DNA of 64,000 nucleotides from Amycolatopsis arida (GTDB lineage Bacteria > Actinomycetota > Actinomycetes > Mycobacteriales > Pseudonocardiaceae). The notes below the pieces were generated by a model. That model did no database searches. It worked only from the letters and a program-made list of their open reading frames with translations, and had not been told where the DNA came from. Shown here piece after piece: positions 34,138-43,001 of this stretch (position 1 is its first letter; the number at the start of each line of letters is the position of its first letter). The DNA lies in assembly GCF_900115565.1 (NCBI RefSeq), contig NZ_FOWW01000002.1, positions 607,160-671,159 on the forward strand. Direction: 5' to 3'. The translations under genes were made by a program, and so were the position numbers.

Positions 34138-34881
34138 GTGGGCAGGGATCCTCGCGGGTTGCGGGGGGCGTGGACGCGGTACCAGCGGCACGCCTTCGCG
34201 GAGCCGGCGCCGGATCTGGCCCGTTACGTCGCGCGGTACTGGATGGTCCGGTGGGACTACCGCGTGCCCTACCACCAGCTCATCGTGCCGTATCCGAACG
34301 TGCACCTGACGTTCCGCGACGGGGCCGCGACCGTGCAGGGTGTCTGTCGTGGACGGCAGACCAGGGTGCTGGCGGGGCGTGGCCGGGTCCTCGGGGTGGC
34401 CTTCCGGGCCGGTTGCTTCCGGCCGTTCCTCGACGCCCCCGTCTCGACGATCACCGACCGGACCGTTCCCGCCGCCGAGGTGTTCGGCCCCGGTGTCCCC
34501 GGCGATCCCGACGTCGCCGAGGTCGAGCGGTTCCTGCGCGCCCGGCTGCCCGCGCCCGATCCCCGGGCGGACGAGGCGGCCGGGATCGTCGCGCGGATCG
34601 CGGCGCGCCCGGAGATCACCAGGGTCGACCTGCTGGCCGACGACCTCGGCACGAGCGTCCGTGGCCTGCAGCGGTTGTTCGCCGAGCACGTCGGGGTCGG
34701 TCCGAAGTGGGTGATCCGCCGGTACCGGCTGTGGGAGGTCACCCAGCGGCTGGAGGAGGGGGCGTCGATCGACTGGGCGGCGCTCGCGGTCGAGCTCGGC
34801 TACGCCGACCAGGCCCACTTCGTGCACGACTTCACCAAGATGTTCGACGAGTCGCCCACCCGATACGCCGAACGCTACTAG
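34138..34881 (+). CDS. AraC-family regulator (DUF6597-type N-terminal domain)
   Basis: 247 residues. The N-terminal domain (about 15-130) has LARYVARYWMVRWDYR, LIVPYPNVHLTFRDG and VLGVAFRAGCFRPFL, typical of AraC proteins with a DUF6597-like sensor domain. The helix-turn-helix region is at about 160-245: VDLLADDLGTSVRGLQRLFAEHVGVGPKWVIRRYRL and LAVELGYADQAHFVHDF. Ligand and targets unknown. Confidence 0.9.
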   Translation: MGRDPRGLRGAWTRYQRHAFAEPAPDLARYVARYWMVRWDYRVPYHQLIVPYPNVHLTFRDGAATVQGVCRGRQTRVLAGRGRVLGVAFRAGCFRPFLDAPVSTITDRTVPAAEVFGPGVPGDPDVAEVERFLRARLPAPDPRADEAAGIVARIAARPEITRVDLLADDLGTSVRGLQRLFAEHVGVGPKWVIRRYRLWEVTQRLEEGASIDWAALAVELGYADQAHFVHDFTKMFDESPTRYAERY

Positions 34882-35100
34882 CGCCCCCTCCCTTCCCAGC
34901 GGGACCAAGGACTGGACCGGCGCATACCGGCGGCACCGGCGCAACCTGCGGCTGATCGGGGCGTCCGGAGTGGCCGGGCGGACGTCGAGCACGGCAGGTC
35001 GAGCTGAGGTCGACGCACGAGGCGTGGTGGCGGCTGTCGGCCCCTGTCGCGACCCACCCCGCCGGCGGCCGTCCACTGCCGACGGCGGGGCGAGCGCCGG

Positions 35101-36030
35101 CTACGGCCGCGGGATCGCCACCGCGGTGTAGGGCGTGGTCGGCTCCGGCGGCGTGGAGAACCGCGCGTTGACCAGGTAGAGCCGGTCGGCGAAGGCGGCC
35201 ACCGTGGTCGGCACGTCGAACCGGGGATCGGTGATCCGCTCGACCACCCGCCCGCTCGTGGCCGACCGGTCGAGGCGAACCACGGCGAGGACGTTGAGGC
35301 GGTTCTGCACCACGTACAGCGTCCGCCCGCACAGCAGCAGCCCGTCACCGTTGGGAAGGAGGTCACCGTCGAGGTCGATGGTGCTGGTGACGCCGGTTGC
35401 GGGGTCGACCCGGAACAGCAGCCCGGTGTTGTACTGCACGGTGATCAGGCCACGGCCGTCCGGCGCCCGGGAAATGCCGTTCGCGTTGTACCCCTCCTGG
35501 TACTCGATGTCGCCGGTGAGCGGCCGCCGCACGGCCTCGCGCGGGAGGCCGCGGCGGTCCAACCACAGTCCGTGCAGCACCGGTTGGAAGGAGCTGGTGA
35601 ACCACGCCGTGCCGGGGGTCAGCACGACGTCGTTGACGAACTCGGACTCGGCGGCGAACCGGTGGGACGAGAGGATCTCTCCGGTTCTCCCGTCGACCAC
35701 TCGCGCGTCGCCGGCCGCGCCGCCGGCCACGAAGACCCGGCCGAGGTGGTCGGTCTTCATCCCCACCGACGGTGTGCCGGGACCCGGGCTAATCACCGTG
35801 CCCCTGCCGGTGAGCAGGTTGGCCCGGTAGATCGCGCCGGTGTCCAGCGAGCCGAAGAAGGCGTACGGGCCGGGCCCGATGGCGATGCCCTCCGGGCGGA
35901 AGCCGTCGGGAAGGGGGATCGTGTCCGGAAGGGCGCGGCCGGGGCTCGCCATCGCCGTGGCGGCGGGGGCGAGCAGGGCCGCTCCGGCGGTGGCTCCCGC
36001 GCCGAGCAGCAGACCTCGACGGCTCAACAT
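35101..36030 (-). CDS. Tat-exported beta-propeller protein (SMP-30/gluconolactonase-like)
   Basis: 309 residues from ATG 36030. A twin-arginine signal is clear: MLSRRGLLLGAGATAGAALL then a cleavage region near TAMAS. The mature part has repeated short blades (GIAIGPGPYAFFGSLDTGAI, MKTDHLGRVFVAGGAAGDARV, DGRGLITVQYNTGLLFRVDP, LPNGDGLLLCGRTLYVVQNR) like SMP-30/lactonase propellers. Metal-binding residues expected of the lactonase group cannot be aligned by eye, so the enzymatic role is open. Confidence 0.85.
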   Translation of the reverse strand: MLSRRGLLLGAGATAGAALLAPAATAMASPGRALPDTIPLPDGFRPEGIAIGPGPYAFFGSLDTGAIYRANLLTGRGTVISPGPGTPSVGMKTDHLGRVFVAGGAAGDARVVDGRTGEILSSHRFAAESEFVNDVVLTPGTAWFTSSFQPVLHGLWLDRRGLPREAVRRPLTGDIEYQEGYNANGISRAPDGRGLITVQYNTGLLFRVDPATGVTSTIDLDGDLLPNGDGLLLCGRTLYVVQNRLNVLAVVRLDRSATSGRVVERITDPRFDVPTTVAAFADRLYLVNARFSTPPEPTTPYTAVAIPRP

Positions 36031-36319
36031 TCGTGCTACCTCCTGGCACCGTTGACGCTCGTGACACTTCACCCTGTCGGCACCCGGCCCTGCCGTGCGC
36101 ACCGGCGTCCCGCTGGGTTTCGGCAACCAGCAGGACGAATCCTGCCTGGACATCCGCCGCCGGCCAACAGCCGGCCCCGGCGAGGTCGCCGGTTGCCCCA
36201 GGTGGTCGGCGATGGCCGAGAAGGCGTTTTCGATCCGGAGTAGAACGTTGCTCTGTTCGGCGTACGCGGAGCTCGCCTCGTGCCACGGCGCCCGGTCCCG
36301 CCGCGCGGCCGGCGGGCGG

Positions 36320-37042
36320 TCAGCAGCCGAGCCGGTCGGCGAGGTCGGTGAAGCTGGTGGCGTGCAGGTCGGCGGTGACCTCCTCCGCCCGGTCGGCGGT
36401 CCGGTGTGGACCCTTCTCCCCCGGTCGCTCGACGAACGCGGTCCGCAGCCCGGCGCCGCGGGCGCCGTCGAGGTCCCAGCGGTGGCAGGCGACCATCAGC
36501 ACCTGGTCGGGCCGGACGTCGAGCAGCCGGGCCGTCGTCAGGTACGGCTCGGGTGCCGGCTTGTAGGCGTGGGCGAGCTCGGCGGAGAGGATGCAGTCGA
36601 ACGGCAGGGCCGCCGCCTTCACCAGGTGGGTCAGCAGCGCGAAGCCGCCGTTGGACAGCGCCGCCGCGACGTAGCGGTCACGCAGCCGGGCCAGCCCGGC
36701 GGCCGCGTCGTCCCAGTTCGGGAGCCGGTGCCAGGCGTGGACCAACCGCCGGCGGGCGGCGTCGTCGAACGCGGCGGCGACGCCGCGCTCGGCGAGCAGC
36801 TCGTCGAGCGACTTCCGGTGCAGCGCGTCGAGGTGGGCCCACTCGGCCGCGCCGGTGTTCACCCGCTCCATCGAGGGCAGGTAGCGGCCGCGCCAATCGT
36901 CGGCGAACCGGGCCGCGTCGAGGTCGACGCCCTGCCGCCGGGCCTCGGCGGCGACCTGCTCGGTGACGCCGGTGTGCCAGTCCACCGTGGTGCCGAAGAT
37001 GTCGAAGGCGATCACCTGGATCACCGCGCCAAGGTCCGTCAT
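36320..37042 (-). CDS. Haloacid dehalogenase type II-like hydrolase
   Basis: 240 residues. The nucleophile motif is VIAFDIFGTTVDWHTG (Asp15), motif II is ALSNGGFALL and motif III has the lysine in HAYKPAPEPYL. This is the (S)-2-haloacid dehalogenase subtype, members of which remove halide from short 2-haloacids or act as phosphatases. Motif IV reads MVACHRWDLDGARGAGLRTAFVER, as in the dehalogenases. Its start overlaps the TetR stop by 4 nt (ATGA), so both are one operon. Confidence 0.9.
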   Translation of the reverse strand: MTDLGAVIQVIAFDIFGTTVDWHTGVTEQVAAEARRQGVDLDAARFADDWRGRYLPSMERVNTGAAEWAHLDALHRKSLDELLAERGVAAAFDDAARRRLVHAWHRLPNWDDAAAGLARLRDRYVAAALSNGGFALLTHLVKAAALPFDCILSAELAHAYKPAPEPYLTTARLLDVRPDQVLMVACHRWDLDGARGAGLRTAFVERPGEKGPHRTADRAEEVTADLHATSFTDLADRLGC

Positions 37043-37617
37043 CGCGCTCCTTCCCCGTCGAGTCCGACGATCCGCGTGGCCGCGGCCTTCGCCCGGCGCA
37101 TGGCCGCGCGGTCGTCCGCGACGACCACCCTGGCGTTGGCACCGTCGACGAGCAGTAGCAGCGCGTCGCCCACCTCCTCCGGCCGGTCCAGCTCCGCCCC
37201 GGCGGCGAGCTCGGTCAACGTGCCACGCAGCCACTCCTTGTAGGCGGAGATCACCCGGCGCGCCGGGTGATCCGGGTCGGGCAGCTCGACCGCGGCGTTG
37301 GTGAAGGGGCACCCACGGAAACCGTCCCGCCCGTGACCCTCGGCCAGCCAGTCGAACACGGCCAGCAACCGCTCGACACCCTCCGCCCCGGTCCGGTCGA
37401 GGAAGCGGGTCAACGCCTCCTGCCGCTGGGCCCTTCGCCGGTCGAGCACGGCGGCGACCAGGTTCTCCTTGGACCCGAACTGCGCGTACATCGTCGGCTT
37501 GGACACCCCCGCCCTCGCCACCAGGGTGTCCACGCCCGTGGCCCGGATGCCCTCGGCGTAGAAGACCTCGGTGGCGACGTCCAGGAGTCGCTCGCCACCG
37601 GCGCTCAGCTCGGCCAC
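37039..37617 (-). CDS. TetR-family regulator
   Basis: 192 residues. N-terminal helix-turn-helix: LLDVATEVFYAEGIRATGVDTLVARAGVSKPTMYAQFGSKENLVAAVL. The C-terminal part (FRGCPFTNAAVELPDPDHPARRVI) matches a subgroup with TetR_C_33-type ligand domains. It is the first gene of a pair with the haloacid dehalogenase-like gene and probably represses it; a TACTGACCTGTCAGTATC-type palindrome lies just upstream (see the operator entry). Confidence 0.9.
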   Translation of the reverse strand: MAELSAGGERLLDVATEVFYAEGIRATGVDTLVARAGVSKPTMYAQFGSKENLVAAVLDRRRAQRQEALTRFLDRTGAEGVERLLAVFDWLAEGHGRDGFRGCPFTNAAVELPDPDHPARRVISAYKEWLRGTLTELAAGAELDRPEEVGDALLLLVDGANARVVVADDRAAMRRAKAAATRIVGLDGEGAR

Positions 37618-37622
37618 ACCAG

Positions 37623-37640
37623 TGATACTGACAGGTCAGT
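37623..37640. promoter_or_regulatory. Candidate TetR operator
   Basis: TGATACTGACAGGTCAGTAA contains ACTGACAGGTCAGT-like near-perfect arms (TACTGAC and GTCAGTA around AG), 6 to 23 nt upstream of the TetR start at 37617. This is the usual position for an autoregulatory TetR site. Confidence 0.6.
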
Positions 37641-37695
37641 AAAGATCGCCGCAAGGGCGTTTCATCCACCGGTACTCAGCGGGATTCAGCGGGAC

Positions 37696-38097
37696 TCAGC
37701 GGGGCGCCGTGACCATCCAGACGTGCCCGTCGGGGTCGGCGAGGCTTCCGGCGTAGCCCCACGGCTGCCGGCCCGGCGCGGTGACCGGCTCGGCACCGGC
37801 CGCGGTGGCGCGCTCGACGATCTCGTCCACCTCGGCGGGGGAACCCGCGGTCAGGTTGAGCACGCACTCGCTCGTCCCGGCCGGGGCGGCGACGCGGTCG
37901 CCCAGCACCCAGCCGAACCCGCCGGTGGGGACGAGCATGATCCGGACACCATCGTTCGGGGCGAGCTGCAGCGGCTCCGGGACGCCGTCCTCCGCCGGCT
38001 CGCCGACCGCCGCGAACCCGAACGCACGCTGGTAGAAGGCGAACGAGCGCCGCCGGTCGGCGATCGGCAGCGAGACGATCAGGGGTGTGCCGGTCAT
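37696..38097 (-). CDS. VOC-superfamily (glyoxalase/bleomycin resistance-like) protein
   Basis: 133 residues from ATG 38097. Two beta-alpha-beta-beta-beta units are visible: LIVSLPIADRRRSFAFYQRAFGF, then VNLTAGSP-like middle and PWGYAGSLADPDGHVWMVT at the end. Metal-binding and substrate are not predictable. Stands alone. Confidence 0.85.
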   Translation of the reverse strand: MTGTPLIVSLPIADRRRSFAFYQRAFGFAAVGEPAEDGVPEPLQLAPNDGVRIMLVPTGGFGWVLGDRVAAPAGTSECVLNLTAGSPAEVDEIVERATAAGAEPVTAPGRQPWGYAGSLADPDGHVWMVTAPR

Positions 38098-38152
38098 GAT
38101 GCTCCTCTGGTGGAGGGTGGACGGCGGTGTAGCACTGGACGCGCGACGCCGG

Positions 38153-38776
38153 TCAGGCGACGGTGAACCGGGTGGCCGGCGCACCGCGCAGCCGGCCCGG
38201 TGGCAGCGTACGTCCACAGAGGACCATCAGCAGGTCCTGGGCGGATCCGGTCAACGGGGTTCCGGAGCCGAAGGTCCAGTCGAGGTCGTCGGCGCGGAAC
38301 TGGATCCCGGCGAGGTCGACGCCGAAGTACCGGAGCTTCCTCGGCGTCATCCCGCCCAGGACGGCCCGCAGCCGCTCCTGCGGAACGCGCCGGTCGATGC
38401 CCAGCGCCACGGTGATGTCCAGGCCGTGGATCACGTCGTGGGACAACGCGCCGGCCAGCCCGTCACCCGGTGGCTTCCACGGGTGGTGGGCGTTGTCCCG
38501 CAGGCACGCGGTCAGCTCCTCCGCGGTCGACGCGGCCGCGTCGCGGCGGGCGGCCCGGTCGGCCATCCGGTGGAAGTTCCCCCGCGCCCGGACCATCTCG
38601 CGCAGGAACCGTCCCCCGGAGTACCGGAACGGCATCGTCAGGTGCGCCACCACCTCCCGCACCCGCCAGCCGGCGCAGAGGGTCGGCGCGTCCCACCGCG
38701 CCGGGGGCAGTTCGCCCAGCAGGTCCGCCAGCTCCCGCCGCTCCCCGGCGACGGCCTCCCGCAGATCAGTGGTCAC
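38153..38776 (-). CDS. Maleylpyruvate isomerase-like/DinB family protein
   Basis: 207 residues. Motifs: PTLCAGWRVREVVAHLTMPF (first metal-binding histidine) and LSHDVIHGLDITVALG (second), as in the TIGR03083 group of mycothiol-type maleylpyruvate isomerase N-terminal domains. The specific reaction is unknown. Third member of this superfamily in the window. Confidence 0.85.
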   Translation of the reverse strand: MTTDLREAVAGERRELADLLGELPPARWDAPTLCAGWRVREVVAHLTMPFRYSGGRFLREMVRARGNFHRMADRAARRDAAASTAEELTACLRDNAHHPWKPPGDGLAGALSHDVIHGLDITVALGIDRRVPQERLRAVLGGMTPRKLRYFGVDLAGIQFRADDLDWTFGSGTPLTGSAQDLLMVLCGRTLPPGRLRGAPATRFTVA

Positions 38777-38906
38777 AGTGCCGCCTCCCCGGAATCAACC
38801 CTGTTGGTCACGTTGGGCAGTGAGCGTTCGGCTCGGTCACGTAATTGTGGCTGGGTTGCGTCACGGTCCCCTGAGGTGGCGGTTCCCGAGGTTGACAGAA
38901 GGTGTC

Positions 38907-39281
38907 TCACCGCGCCCTCCTCTCAGCTCTCCCGCACCCCGCTCGTCGCCCCGCCTCCCGGTCGGCCAGCAGGCGCCGAGGGGCCTTGCTCCGCCACGAG
39001 AGCTCGACCAGCTCCGCCAGCCGCGCCCGGTCCACCTTCGCCAGCTCGACGGTGACCCCGACCGGGGTGTCACCGCGGCGCACCTCCGCCAGCGCCGCCG
39101 GATCCTCGGCGACCACGCCGGCCACCTGGTCGGCCGCCATGGTCAGGCTCACCCGGCCGTCGTCCTGGACGCCGACGAAGCTCCGGCGGTCGACCAGGTA
39201 CGCGGGGCGCCGGAAGTGGGTGCCCTCGGTGGTCGCGGGCAGCGTCAGCACGATCTCCCGCAGGTCCTCGAGGTCCGTCAT
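38907..39281 (-). CDS. MmcQ/YjbR-family DNA-binding-like protein
   Basis: 124 residues. Motifs: LREIVLTLPATTEGTHFRRPAYLVDRRSFVGV and the C-terminal LVELSWRSKAPRRLLAD, standard for the MmcQ/YjbR-like fold (CyaY-like), which is widespread and uncharacterised. Positively charged C-terminus fits nucleic acid binding but this is not established. Confidence 0.85.
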   Translation of the reverse strand: MTDLEDLREIVLTLPATTEGTHFRRPAYLVDRRSFVGVQDDGRVSLTMAADQVAGVVAEDPAALAEVRRGDTPVGVTVELAKVDRARLAELVELSWRSKAPRRLLADREAGRRAGCGRAERRAR

Positions 39282-39343
39282 GGGACTCCTCTCCGTCAGC
39301 TCTCACCCCACCGACGAACGGGCCCGGCCCGGATGGACACCCC

Positions 39344-40639
39344 TCACGGATCCGTCTCCGCGAGCCGCTTCCGCAGGTAGCGGCGCTCGGCGTCGGTCGT
39401 CGCCAGGTCGAGCGCGGTGGCGTACGCCTCGGCGGCCTCGGCGCCCCGACCGAGCCGGCGGAGCAGGTCCGCCCTGGTCGCCGGCAACAGGTGGTAGCCG
39501 GCCAGCGCGCCGGACTCGGCCAGCCGGTCCACCAGCCGCAGCGCGGCGGCGGGCCCCTCGGCCATGCCCACCGCCACCGCCCGGTTCAGCTCCACCACCG
39601 GCGCCGGCGCCATCCGGGCGAGCTGGCCGTACAGCGCGGCGATCTGCGCCCAATCGGTGTCGGCCGGGTCGGTGGCGGTGGCGTGGCAGGCGGCGATCGC
39701 GGCCTGCACCTGGTAGGGCCCAGGCCGCCCGCGGCGCAGCGCGCCCTCCAGCAGGGCCGTGCCCTCGGCGATCTCCGCGGCGTCCCACCGGCCGCGGTCC
39801 TGGTCGGCGAGGAGCACGAGATCGCCGTGCTCGTCGAGCCGGGCGTCCCGGCGAGCGTCGTGCAGCAGCATGAGCGCGAGCAGACCCACCGCCTCGGGCT
39901 CGTCGGGCATCAGCCGGACCAGCACCCTGGCGAGCCGGATCGCCTCGGCGCACAGCCCGCGGCGCAGCAGGTCCGCCCCGGCCGTGGCCGAGTAACCCTC
40001 GTTGAACAGCAGATACAGCACGGCGAGCACCGCCGGGGTGCGCTCCGGCAGCAGGTGCATCGGCGGCACCCGGTAGGGGATGCCGGCGTTGCGGATCTTC
40101 CGCTTGGCCCGGACCAGCCGCTTGGCCATCGTCTGCTCGCTCACCAGCAGCGCGCGGGCGATCTCCGCGATGCTCAGCCCGGCCAGCGTGCGCAGGGTCA
40201 ACGCGACCCGCGCCTCCAGCGCCAGCGCGGGGTGGCAGCAGGTGAACATCAGCCGCAGGCGGTCGTCGGGCACCCCGCTGCCGCCATCCCGTTCCGCCGG
40301 CCCGCCGAGCCCCGCCGTGCCTTCGCGCTCCGCCGTGCCTCCGCGCTCCGCCGTGCCTTCGAGCTCCGCCATGGCGGCGACCTCCCGCAGCTTGGCCGCG
40401 CCCACCGCGTCCCGGCGCAGCCGGTCGACGGCGCGGTTGCGGGCCGCGGTGGTGAGCCACGCACCGGGCCGGTCCGGGATCCCGTCGCGCGGCCAGCGCC
40501 GCAGCGCCAGCGCGAAGGCGTCCTGCGCGCACTCCTCGGCGAGGTCCCAGTCGCCGGTGAGCCGGATCAGGGTGGCGACCAGCTGGCCCCACTCGTCGCG
40601 GAAGGCCTGGGTCAGTGCCGCGTCGACCGGGCCGGTCAC
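39344..40639 (-). CDS. ECF42-type sigma factor with TPR-like C-terminal domain (DUF6596)
   Basis: 431 residues from GTG 40639, overlapping the stop of the upstream DGPF gene (GTGA). Region 2: [34 protein letters not shown] with [20 protein letters not shown]. Region 4: [42 protein letters not shown]. From about 200 a helical domain with [22 protein letters not shown] follows, typical of ECF42. In this group the C-terminal domain, not an anti-sigma factor, sets activity, and YCII/DGPF proteins are co-encoded. The linker between regions 2 and 4 is enlarged by a [13 protein letters not shown]-type repeat encoded by 18 bp tandem units (40313-40366). Confidence 0.93.
   Translation of the reverse strand: MTGPVDAALTQAFRDEWGQLVATLIRLTGDWDLAEECAQDAFALALRRWPRDGIPDRPGAWLTTAARNRAVDRLRRDAVGAAKLREVAAMAELEGTAERGGTAEREGTAGLGGPAERDGGSGVPDDRLRLMFTCCHPALALEARVALTLRTLAGLSIAEIARALLVSEQTMAKRLVRAKRKIRNAGIPYRVPPMHLLPERTPAVLAVLYLLFNEGYSATAGADLLRRGLCAEAIRLARVLVRLMPDEPEAVGLLALMLLHDARRDARLDEHGDLVLLADQDRGRWDAAEIAEGTALLEGALRRGRPGPYQVQAAIAACHATATDPADTDWAQIAALYGQLARMAPAPVVELNRAVAVGMAEGPAAALRLVDRLAESGALAGYHLLPATRADLLRRLGRGAEAAEAYATALDLATTDAERRYLRKRLAETDP
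40313..40366 (-). repeat. 18 bp tandem repeat inside ECF42 linker
   Basis: Three in-frame units CGCCGTGCCTTCGCGCTC / CGCCGTGCCTCCGCGCTC / CGCCGTGCCTTCGAGCTC (+ strand) encode six-residue repeats in the region between sigma domains 2 and 4. They add length without changing the frame. Confidence 0.85.
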
Positions 40640-40959
40640 GGCTGCCAGATCGGCCGGATCTCGATCGTGCCGTAGCCCGCCGCGGGGTGCTTCGCGGCCA
40701 CCTCGATCGCCTCGTCCAGGTCGGCGCACTCCACCAGGCAGTACCCACCGATCTGCTCCTTGGTCTCGGCGAACGGGCCGTCGGAGAGCAACACGCTGTC
40801 GTCGCGCACCCGCACGGTCGTCGCCTCGATCGGGGGCCGCAACCCCGCACCGCCCAGCAGCACCCCACGGCGCTGCATCTCCTCGACCCAGCCGCCGCAG
40901 CCGTCGTCGGCGTGCGCGGCGGCCGACTCGTCACCGCAGATCAACAACAGGTACCTCAC
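40636..40959 (-). CDS. YCII-related DGPF-domain protein
   Basis: 107 residues from GTG 40959. It starts [12 protein letters not shown] and carries the [18 protein letters not shown] motif that names the DGPF family, ending [12 protein letters not shown]42 sigma factor genes are regularly next to one or more such genes and drive their promoters. The 4 nt overlap with the sigma gene shows they are one operon. The biochemical role of DGPF proteins is unclear. Confidence 0.92.
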   Translation of the reverse strand: MRYLLLICGDESAAAHADDGCGGWVEEMQRRGVLLGGAGLRPPIEATTVRVRDDSVLLSDGPFAETKEQIGGYCLVECADLDEAIEVAAKHPAAGYGTIEIRPIWQP

Positions 40960-41033
40960 GCGCTCCTCCTCGTGCCGGCTCACCCTCCCGACGAACGGGA
41001 ACCCCCGAGAAGGACATCCTCCCCGACCCGGCG

Positions 41034-41107
41034 GGTGCACCTTCCCGTCCCCTTCTGGGGCCGGCACCGTGTTACGGGGGAGAACCAAGGAGACCAACGC
41101 CTCGGGT
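41034..41107 (-). repeat. Second copy of dispersed elements A and B (inverted)
   Basis: On the minus strand this reads element A (ACCCGAGGCGTTGGTCTCCT, GGTTCTCCCCC; 41107-41076) followed 8 nt later by element B (TGCCGGCCCCAGAAGGGGAC; 41067-41034). It matches the elements at 26643-26890 and 26972-27006 in sequence and order. It lies upstream of the DGPF/ECF42 operon and downstream of the PaaI-type gene. Confidence 0.75.
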
Positions 41108-41167
41108 AATGCCTGGCGTGTCCCACCCACCCGGTCTCGTGGCGGTGCGGCACACCGCGCTCGTCGA

Positions 41168-41590
41168 TCAGCCAGCGCTGCGGGAGGTGCTGACGATGGT
41201 GCCCTGGGCGACCGCGCACAGTGCGGCGTCCGCGTCGCCGTCGAGCATGGTGAGATCGCAGCGGCACACCGCCTGCCGCCGGCTGGCGTGCACCACCGAC
41301 GCCTCCGCCCGCAGTGCCCGACCCCGCGCCGGCCGCAGGTAGTTGATCGAGAAGCCGCCGGTGAGCACCGCGGGCCCGAGCACGCTGCCGCCGGCGAAGG
41401 TGAGCGCGTTGTCCGCGGCGTAGCCGAGCACCCCGCCGTGCAGGAAACCGTTCTGCTGCAACAGCTCGTCCCGCACGTCGAGCTCCAACGCCACCGACCC
41501 CGCCGTGAACGCGGCCAGCCGCGTGCCGAGCAGGACGCTGAACGGCTGCGCGGCGAGCACCTGCCGGGCCAGGTCGAGACTCAGTTCCAT
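41168..41590 (-). CDS. PaaI-family hot-dog thioesterase
   Basis: 140 residues from ATG 41590. The hot-dog active-site segment is QQNGFLHGGVLGYAADNALTFAGG; GGFSINYLRPARG and VVHASRRQAVCRCDLTM complete the fold. Members hydrolyse aromatic or medium acyl-CoAs. Stand-alone gene; substrate unknown. Confidence 0.88.
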   Translation of the reverse strand: MELSLDLARQVLAAQPFSVLLGTRLAAFTAGSVALELDVRDELLQQNGFLHGGVLGYAADNALTFAGGSVLGPAVLTGGFSINYLRPARGRALRAEASVVHASRRQAVCRCDLTMLDGDADAALCAVAQGTIVSTSRSAG

Positions 41591-41819
41591 GATGGACGCA
41601 GTAGAGCACAGCCACCAGCGACGCGGAAGCGACCGAACGGGCAGCGGGCTGTGAGCCCCGCCACCGAGAAACCGGGCGCCGACGACAAACCCGCGACGAC
41701 CCACCGCGACGGAACCAGCGACGGAACCAGCGAGAGAACCGTGCCAAAGCCGACGACAACCGGCGGACGGCAAGGCCGGCGACGGGCGCGTCAGGGCACA
41801 ACCGCCGGCGAGGAGCACA

Positions 41820-42503
41820 TCAGCGCACGGCCACCGACAGCGCCTGCGCGATCTCCTTGCCCAGCGCGTGTGTGGCCGAGTCGGGCGGCGAGCCGACGCG
41901 GACCACGATCGGCCCGCCGAACGGCTGCCGCTCCACCACCTCGATCCGCTGCCCCAGGCCGATCGACCGGTCGGCCAGGTACCGCAGCAGCTCCGGATCG
42001 GTGTCCCACACCCGCACGATCTCCCCCACCTGCCCTGGTTCCAGCTCGTCGAGCAGGTGCGTGCTCAGCTCCTCCACGCTGCCGTCCGCCGCCGGGATCG
42101 GGTCGCCGTGCGGGTCGCGCTGCGGGTTGCCGAGCTTAACCGCGATCCGCTCGACCAGCCGGTCGGACACGGCGTGCTCGAGCTGGTCGGCCTCGGCGTG
42201 CACCTCGTCCCAGGTGTAGCCCAGCTCGGACACCAGGTAGGACTCGATCAGCCGGTGGCGGCGCAGCACCGACCTGGCCAGCAGCCGCCCCTCACCGGTG
42301 AGCTCGATACCGCGGTAGGGCACGTGCTCCACCAGCCCCTGCTGCGCGAGCTTGGTCACCATGCCCGACGCCGACGACGGGCTCACCGCCATCCGGGCGG
42401 CCAGCGAGGTGTTCGTGACCGGCTCACCACGCTCCGCGAGGCCATAGATGACCCGGACGTAGTCCTCGATGGAGGACGACCGGCGGTTCGAGCTGTCAGC
42501 CAT
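41820..42503 (-). CDS. DtxR/MntR-family metal-dependent regulator
   Basis: 227 residues. DNA-binding domain SSSIEDYVRVIYGLAERGEPVTNTSLAARMAVSPSSASGMVTKL, metal-binding dimer domain with LLARSVLRRHRLIESYLVSELGYTWDEVHAEADQLEHAVSD (metal-ligand Glu and His in place), and an SH3-like C-terminal FeoA domain (GLGQRIEVVERQPFGGPIVVRVG). The methionine-type ligand of DtxR site 2 is replaced, as in MntR/SloR-like members. It regulates iron or manganese genes; none are adjacent. Confidence 0.92.
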   Translation of the reverse strand: MADSSNRRSSSIEDYVRVIYGLAERGEPVTNTSLAARMAVSPSSASGMVTKLAQQGLVEHVPYRGIELTGEGRLLARSVLRRHRLIESYLVSELGYTWDEVHAEADQLEHAVSDRLVERIAVKLGNPQRDPHGDPIPAADGSVEELSTHLLDELEPGQVGEIVRVWDTDPELLRYLADRSIGLGQRIEVVERQPFGGPIVVRVGSPPDSATHALGKEIAQALSVAVR

Positions 42504-42539
42504 ACCGCATACGATACGGCGCCGCCACCGGCCGGGGGC

Positions 42540-42989
42540 TCAGCCGGCGTGCGGCCGCCAGCGGTAGCGCACCCACCCCGGCACCTGCTCGGCGCCGAGG
42601 TCGGCGTAGAACGCGGCCGCCTTCTCGTTGCCCACCTGCATGTCCCACTCGACCCGGCCGGGCGTGCGGCGGCGCAGCTCGTCCAGCAGCTCCCGGCCGA
42701 GCCCGTGCCGCCGGTACCGCGGCCGGACGAAGATGTCGTCCAGCCAGATCCCGGGCTTGGCCTCCCATGTGGAGAAGTTCCAGCAGCAGAAGGCGAACCC
42801 GGCCACCTCGCCCGGCTCGCCGGGCGGCTCGGCGATGAGCACCCACGCCTTGGGGTCCGGCCCGAACAGGTGACGCTTCATCTCGCCCCGGTCGAGCACC
42901 AGCTCGTCGTTGCCCTCGTAGCGGGCGTGCTCCTCGATCAGCGCGCAGATCTCCTCGACGTCGCCGACCTCGGCGTCGCGCACCGGCAC
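42540..42989 (-). CDS. GNAT-family N-acetyltransferase (diamine acetyltransferase-like)
   Basis: 149 residues from GTG 42989. LDDIFVRPRYRRHGLGRELLDEL is the acetyl-CoA loop; the start VRDAEVGDVEEICALIEEHARYE and the end VEWDMQVGNEKAAAFYADLGAEQV follow the spermidine/spermine acetyltransferase-like pattern. It starts 12 bp after the amidohydrolase stop, so both are probably one transcript. Confidence 0.88.
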   Translation of the reverse strand: MPVRDAEVGDVEEICALIEEHARYEGNDELVLDRGEMKRHLFGPDPKAWVLIAEPPGEPGEVAGFAFCCWNFSTWEAKPGIWLDDIFVRPRYRRHGLGRELLDELRRRTPGRVEWDMQVGNEKAAAFYADLGAEQVPGWVRYRWRPHAG

Positions 42990-43001
42990 CGGCTCCTCCT
43001 C

